Part shown: in pieces, positions 59,201-64,000 of the stretch
Position numbering within the stretch: position 1 is the stretch's first letter
Layout of the letters: each line of letters begins with the position of its first letter
NCBI GenBank assembly: GCA_007922305.1
Contig: ML677341.1
Span: 72,860,690-72,924,689 of the forward strand
Source: Dermatemys mawii
Taxonomy: Eukaryota > Chordata > Testudines > Dermatemydidae
Direction of reading: 5' to 3'
Length of the DNA stretch: 64,000 nt
Translations under genes and position numbers: made by a program
The notes under the pieces: model-generated
Told to the model about the DNA's origin: nothing
What the model saw: the letters and a program-made list of their open reading frames with translations, nothing else
Database searches by the model: none

Positions 59201-62108
59201 ACCAGAGGGCAGAACTGTGATTCCTTTATGTTTGTAACTGGTGTAACAGGAGAATGGCTGAGTGGTATGTAGTGTGGTAGGTCACATGGCTGAGAGACAC
59301 TAATTCTGTCATTGATTGGCTGGAATGCACTTACAAGAGATAGAAACCTCCTTCCAATCCCATGTCCCAGTCTGAGCATTTGCCCAAACCCTTAGTGCTG
59401 GAAGTTTCCAAATCACGGTTGGGCCAATAACTAGGAAGTGGATTATTCCCATATCATATCAGCTAACTCAGGCGGTTTTGCTCTTTGTTTGGTTTGTAGC
59501 TGCCCCCTGGGCTGGCAAGGGAGATAAAGAGTCACCTTAAACATCTCTATTTTAAATATGGAGAAGACTTTTACCAAGCCATGAGTCAGGTGAGTAAATA
59601 CCGAGCCTGGGAAGGGCGGGGGTCCATTTCCAAACATTCTGTGAAACTCATAGTATTAAAAGATACACCTCTGAGTTCTGTGCTGTATCATCCACATCTA
59701 TCATTGGGGTGGGATTCACCAAATCCCAAGAATTTTCCTGCCCAGCCCCTTCCTTTTACTCCTCTTTCCACCCCCCTTAATGGGCAGATCTACACATAAA
59801 ATACTTCAGTGGAACAACTGTAGTGCTTCAGTGAAGGTGCTACTATTACGCCGACAGAAGAAATCCCCCTCTACGAGAGGCAGTAGCTATGTTGACAGGA
59901 GAAGCCCTCCTAGGGCTAGGTTGGTATCACTGCGTTGTTAAGGGGCGGTGGATTTTTCACACTCCTGCAGGGATGTAGTTAAAATGCCAATGTAAGTTTG
60001 TAGCGTAGCTGTACATTGTGGTAACGCCTCTGGCTGTGGAGCTCTAGATCAGCGGTTCTCAAACTGGGGGTCACAGGGCAATTCCTGGGGGGTTGCGAGC
60101 TCCCTGCACTGCTGAAGTGCCACCGAGCCGAACACTTTCACTTTCGGCAGCATTTCGGCAGACATGCTGTGCCCTTTAAAGTGTCTGCCCAAAAAGCCAC
60201 TGAAGTGAAAGTTTCTGGTTTCAGCAGTGTAAGGCTCCCTCGTGCTCCCACTCAGCAGGAGACCCCTTGGGCCGGTCCAAACCGGCCGGGTTCAGACTCT
60301 GTACGGCAGTCCCACAAGTGGTACAGTCTCTAAGAGGCCGGCTATGGCCTGGACGGAGCTCAGGCAGCCAGGAATAACAGTCTCTAGGTAGGCTGGGCCT
60401 GGGCTTCCAGGTGCTTAGGCAGTCAGCAAGTAATACAGTCTGTAGATAGGCTGGGGCCTGGGCTTCAGGGGCTCAGGTAGCCAGCAAACAAACAGTCTTA
60501 CCAGGCTGGCTATAGCTTGGGCGGGGCACAGGCAGTCAGCAAACAAGCAGTCTTTGGGAAAAGCTGGGGCCTGAGCTTGCAGGGACTCAGGCAGCCAGCA
60601 AGCAAACAGTCTCTACAGAGCTGGCTATAGCCTGGGCAGGGCTCAGGCAGCCAGATAGCCAGTCTTTAGATAGGCTGGGGCCTGGGCTTCAGGGGCTCAG
60701 GCAGTCAGCACATGAACAGTCTCTACAGCGCTGGCTATGGCCTGGGCAGGGCTCAGGCAGCCAGCAAACAATCAAACAGTTTCTGAGGGGCTGGCTATGG
60801 CCTTGGAGGGGCTCAGGTAACCAGCAAACAAACAGTCTTTAGGTGCACCCAGCAAGGGAGCTCGGCTTCTGGGCCAGTGTTCCCTTGCTCAGGGTAAGAG
60901 TTGGCTGATTTGGGGAGAAGGTACCTCTCCCGTCCAGTCGGTCTCTGGTTCCTCTGGGTACACGGCGGCAGGTACTCCTGGCCAGTCGTCATCAGCGTCA
61001 GGGGCTGGAGCGCAGCTCAGGCTTGAGCCTCCTCCAGGCAGCAGCAGGTTAGGTGGAGCATCCTTCTCCTTCTCTGCTTTTCCCCCTTCTGGGCTGAATG
61101 GCTGGTCTTTTATAGTTCTGGCCCCACTCCTGTACTTCCGGCGCCAGGGGTGGGGCGGCCTTGGCTCCACCCTCCAAGGGGAGTGTAAAGCTCCCTCGTG
61201 CTCCTACTCGGAGGGAGACCACTCAAGCTCATTACAGGCGGCTTTTCGGCAGACACTGTGAAGGCTCGGCATGTCCGTCAAAATGCCGCTGAAACTGGAA
61301 GCGTTCCATTCGGCAGCATTTTGGTGGACACACACAGGTGTCGCGGTGGCCGGTGAGGACGGGAAAAAGGGCCGCCGCTCCCAGAAGTTTGAGAACTGCT
61401 GCTCTAGATGATCTCAATACCTGTGTTCCAGTTTTATAAAACCAGACTCTGTCCTGTTTCTTGTGGTAAATGTCTATCAGGGCTGCAATGTAGCTGTGTG
61501 GTCAGCCTGCAATTGGGACATTTCTAAAATCTCTGGTTTCTCTGCTCTCCTGAAAGGCTTTGTTTGGATATGTGGGAGAAAAGGCAGCCCAGGAATTTTG
61601 TCAGGCCTCCGGCATGCTGAGTCCCATAACTTAGAACTTCTTCTGATGAGGATATCAGACTAAACAAAAGATCCCTGGGTGTGTTTCCCTCATCACTATC
61701 AGTTCTGGCTTATGAATTCCATTACTGGTGTTAGTTACTCCATATTTATAAGTTGCAAATTGAGTCAAAGGGTGGTGGTAGAATCTGCTTAACAATTAGC
61801 ATAACAACGTTGCAAAACCTCTACGATACTCACTGTCCTCACTTTATTTTCAGCCTTCACTTTCTCCTGATCTACAGAAGTCTGAGCCACTTGTACATTT
61901 CACAGCAGAGTGCTACAAAATTTACTGCTTGTTGCTTCTTCAGAACCCCTCCATTAAAGCTGTGTGGCCCACAGAGGAAAGAATCCCAATCTCTTGCATA
62001 CAGCATGTGGACAATAAAAACGTGGAGGATGGGATGCCGTTAAACTTTCTGTGGCCCGTGCTGGCATGTGGGAGATTAGTATATAAGAAAGCTGTAATCT
62101 ATGATTAA
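50229..62108 (+). CDS. MIEAP-domain-like protein, copy B (tandem duplicate), exon 5 broken
   Basis: Open exons are 50229-50329, 52163-52252, 52721-52783, 55581-55661, 56986-57181, 58873-58983, 59500-59589 and 61854-62108. Joined without exon 5 they give 987 bases, an open frame of 328 residues starting MEQSALSNPGTAQPEV. Lengths and phases match copy A, except that exon 1 is 12 bases longer and exon 3 is 3 bases shorter because of a shifted acceptor. The last exon has the same length as in copy A despite many substitutions and keeps CYKIYCLLLLQNPSIKAVW and FLWPVLACG, which suggests constraint after duplication. The exon 5 equivalent (56384-56478) carries a stop and a frameshift, but the phase-2 introns on both sides let exon 4 join exon 6 in frame. 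So this is either a working gene with one exon lost or a recent pseudogene. Introns hold several insertions absent from copy A and a 10-base assembly gap. Confidence 0.7.
51088..51427. mobile_element. hAT-type MITE (CATAGGCGCCGACT family, copy 2), copy B intron 1
   Basis: The ends cataggcgccgact and agtcggcgcctata match the 48248 element. The flanks cttgtggt and cttgctgt agree at six of eight bases. A mariner-type MITE (51190-51312) has jumped into its middle. Confidence 0.75.
51190..51312. repeat. Tc1/mariner-type MITE (copy 3 of the GGTGACCAGA family), nested
   Basis: The ends tagggtgaccaga and ccggtcatccta are inverted repeats flanked by TA. It sits inside the hAT MITE at 51088-51427 and is therefore younger than it. 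Confidence 0.8.
53778..53911 (+). repeat. Direct repeat R1 flanking a copy-B-specific segment
   Basis: This stretch ('tttttcttagaattttgtca' ... 'gttccatgatacagaggttg') corresponds to 34923-35060 of copy A and recurs at 55301-55438. Copy A has it once. Confidence 0.75.
54083..54092. other. Assembly gap (10 N)
   Basis: Ten unresolved bases after a C run. They lie within the copy-B-specific segment, in intron 3 of copy B. Confidence 0.99.
54154..54536. mobile_element. hAT-type MITE (CATAGATGCC variant, copy 3), copy B intron 3
   Basis: The ends catagatgccaatt and gagtcagcatctatc are diverged versions of the 48248 ends. The flanks tttgccac and cttgccac match at seven of eight bases. Confidence 0.7.
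54980..55082. repeat. MIR-like SINE fragment
   Basis: 'ttatccccattgtacagatg' followed by 'gggcactgagac' is the MIR-type 3' motif. Confidence 0.5.
55083..55240. repeat. Partial MITE of the CTTGTCTACAC type
   Basis: The left end 'cttgtctacactacaaag' is present. 'tccacactagc' occurs twice inside. The right end is not found before direct repeat R2. Confidence 0.45.
55301..55438 (+). repeat. Direct repeat R2 flanking a copy-B-specific segment
   Basis: Second copy of R1 at about 90% identity. It leads directly into exon 4 of copy B. Confidence 0.75.
56384..56478 (+). pseudogene. Broken exon 5 of copy B
   Basis: Aligned with the intact 93-base exon 36034-36126 of copy A. The acceptor 'ttcag' has become 'ttcat', with a new AG two bases on that shifts the frame. 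TGA at 56436-56438 replaces a TGT codon. The A-rich end is 2 bases longer, giving a second frameshift. The donor gtaggg is kept. Confidence 0.85.
56534..58918 (+). repeat. Segment indistinguishable from 36181-38565 of copy A
   Basis: About 2385 bp, covering exon 6 and most of introns 5 and 6, in which I saw no base difference at a constant offset of 20353. The sequence just upstream is about 10-15% diverged and the sequence just downstream is about 7% diverged. Confidence 0.85.
59785..60049. repeat. Copy-B-specific MITE-like insertion in intron 8
   Basis: 'ggcagatctacacataaaat' to 'agctgtacattgtggtaacg' interrupts sequence that is continuous in copy A near 39430. The chemistry of its ends resembles the TCTACAC-type MITEs, but no clean duplication is seen. 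Confidence 0.45.
60050..61401. mobile_element. 1352-bp hAT-type element with internal minisatellite, copy B intron 8
   Basis: The ends cagcggttctcaaact and agtttgagaactgctg are inverted repeats. The direct repeat ctctagat is exact (60042-60049 and 61402-61409). From about 60300 to 60860 it contains a tandem repeat on the phrases 'aggctggggcctgggcttc', 'ctcaggcagccagcaaac' and 'ctggctatggcctgg'. The empty target ctctagat survives in copy A at 39462-39469. Confidence 0.9.
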
Positions 62109-62154
62109 ATGGAATGGCTGTTTGGAATCCAATTATACCTCTGTGTTATAAAAC

Positions 62155-62160
62155 AATAAA
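62155..62160 (+). terminator. Polyadenylation signal of copy B
   Basis: AATAAA lies 47 bp after the stop codon, at the place matching the copy A signals. Confidence 0.7.
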
Positions 62161-62233
62161 AAAATAGTGAAACAGCAGCCTTGCAGTTTGTGTCTTTTTT
62201 ATTTAGGAAATGCCCAGGTTTTAACTCTGTATG

Positions 62234-64000
62234 CTGGAAGGGGATGTGAGACAGAGACCACTGGTGCCTGCTGGCAAAGGGTTCACTGCTTTACAGCAGC
62301 AAATCGTAACAGACGTGACAAGCTCACTATACATTGCACAGAGCTTCCATAGTAGTTATCCATAAAGAATGCCATGAAAGGTCTCAGATTAAAACCAGTG
62401 TTGCACTGATCATTAACAGGGTTGTGAAATGTATGTACAGATATTGTGATGTGTTATGTGCCTGTACTGGAAATATGTTTAGATTCGGTATCAAGTTCTG
62501 AGTCACCAACCAAAAAGAAAGGCAGGTTTTCCTCCAGACAGGAGATATGTGTCTTTCTCTGCCGAAATGTAAATTAAGATTGTAAGATAACACAATGGAC
62601 TCCCCATCTACACAGGAAGTCAACAGAAACATGTGAAGTCAAAAGAAAAGAACACACTGGAAAAAACAAGTGATGGAGGAGTGATACCGCCCCTGACTAG
62701 AGACAATGAACGTTGGGAGATATAGGGGAAAAGATAAAAAGATACTCTTTTATCCTGCACCTAGGAAGTAAGTGAACAGAAATTTATATTCATGAAACCG
62801 GGATCTCAACCAACCTGAGCTGAAACACTGCAGAAAAGGCTCAGGGTAAAATAAACTTCTTTAGAAAGGGGTTTGACTTATGAAGTTAAGTTTAGTCTCT
62901 AAAAAGCATATGTTAATTTTCTTGTATATGTAACCATTCTGTTTCCATTAGCCATACTCACTAATCATCTGAATCTCTGTTCTTTGTTAATAGTTAAATA
63001 ACTTAGTCTTGTTTTTACTATAAATATGAGTGCTGCGGTGTTAAGCAAAGCAGATAATCCTGAGATAAATCATTCAAGTTGGTATGTGCACTGTCCTTTT
63101 GAGGAGAGCAGGCTGGTATTTCTGTGAGTGTTCAGTGGATAATGTGCTGGACACTACAGGGGAATGCCTCAAAGGAGCTTGGGCACTGGCGTACAGCTAT
63201 TGCTAACCAGCAAGGTTTGGGTGGCTATAAGACTATTGGTATTAAGAAGCTGACACCCAGCTAAGCACAGGCAAGTTTCCCTCTCACGGGAGATGGATGG
63301 GTGGGTGGGAATAATATGGTGACTCACAGTCCTAGGCTTTTGCAACAGATCAGCCCCTTCACTTATACAAATGCTACGCACAGTAGGAGGCCTGGTTCTT
63401 TTATTTTGTAGCGTCGTCTGCATAGGAGACATTTGATTGCATGTTCCTGGTTAAGACCACTGGGAGTAACATATTGCATTCCTGCTCTTCCATCAATAAA
63501 TACGAATGAATGGCCCTCGTCCAGAAATCCTTTCTCAGGCAAAACTTGTACTGACTTCAGTAGGAGTTTTGCCCAACTATGTACAGCAGGACTGGGCCCC
63601 AGGCCATTTAAGCACTGCACTTACAATGGATGGTAATGACAGTGGGCCTGAAAAAATCATCTATCTGCTTCAATCAGACAATGAAGTCAGAGAGTCCTCT
63701 TCCCCCCAGAAATGCTCTCCCTCCTATGCAGACTTCTCAGCATGTGCCCTTAAGCTTGGAGATCTGGCTTGGGAAGGTAGTTTATGAAATCCAATGCAAG
63801 GAACTAGATGAAAGTGACCAGTCCCACTTGTTTGTCTTGTTACTGAAAGACTGGCCAAAGATCGGATTCTCTCTTAATATTCCTCAGTGGGTGCTTGGCT
63901 TCTCTGCACGCTCTCTGGGGGAAATTCTTCAACATCCATTTCTAGGAACTGAAATATGCCATCCACCGCCTTGTCAAAATGCTTTCTAGTAGACATGCTG
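62234..64000. other. Downstream intergenic DNA, nothing recognised
   Basis: No exon, RNA or bounded repeat could be supported. An open stretch at 63630-63989 has no recognisable product, and the window ends there. Confidence 0.4.

Noticed and set aside
60300..60860. Regularly repeated units that could suggest a CRISPR-like array
   Set aside because: The units are degenerate, contiguous minisatellite copies inside a hAT element of a eukaryotic genome, with no spacers.
63630..63989. 119-codon open frame at the window end
   Set aside because: No recognisable domain and no splice context that would make it an exon.

Overview
The window looks like nuclear DNA of a sauropsid vertebrate, most likely a turtle. 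This rests on spliced genes with GT-AG introns, a 151-residue retinal-type globin (globin E) and a dense load of hAT and Tc1/mariner-type MITEs, CR1-type LINE tails and a Penelope-like retroelement with the terminal sequence common in chelonian genomes. The species is an inference. Bacterial features such as operons or Shine-Dalgarno sites do not apply.

Layout. 1-9.0 kb is a repeat graveyard: decayed coding sequence of a multicopy family (minus strand), a mariner-type MITE, a 549-bp hAT MITE, a nearly complete but frameshifted Penelope-like element with a 15-bp target duplication, and a 104-bp fold-back derived from the same element. 9.8-13.8 kb holds a complete three-exon globin gene (minus strand). 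13.8-23.7 kb is intergenic, with MITEs, a CR1 tail and a tandem array built from a LINE 3' tail. 23.75-31.24 kb holds a complete four-exon HSPA12-type HSP70-like ATPase gene (minus strand).

Starting 406 bp upstream of the HSPA12-like ATG, in the divergent direction, is a nine-exon gene (31.64-40.30 kb). It encodes a 356-residue protein with an N-terminal coiled coil and a C-terminal domain like that of the mitochondria-eating protein MIEAP/SPATA18. This gene is duplicated in tandem at 50.23-62.11 kb. The second copy has kept all exons open except exon 5, which carries a stop, a frameshift and a lost splice acceptor. Exon 5 is symmetrical in phase, so skipping it keeps the frame. The two copies are about 10-15% diverged at their ends but show no differences over about 2.4 kb in the middle, which indicates recent gene conversion or an assembly copy. 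The 9.9 kb between the copies is almost wholly mobile DNA: a MITE carrying a captured CASKIN1-like first exon, a solo LTR, and three hAT elements packed nose to tail.

The most notable points are the head-to-head HSPA12-like/MIEAP-like pair with a MIEAP-like tandem duplicate, the conversion mosaic between the duplicates, and several exactly delimited mobile-element insertions. Exon boundaries were read by eye from splice consensus and reading frame. No transcript or database evidence was available.
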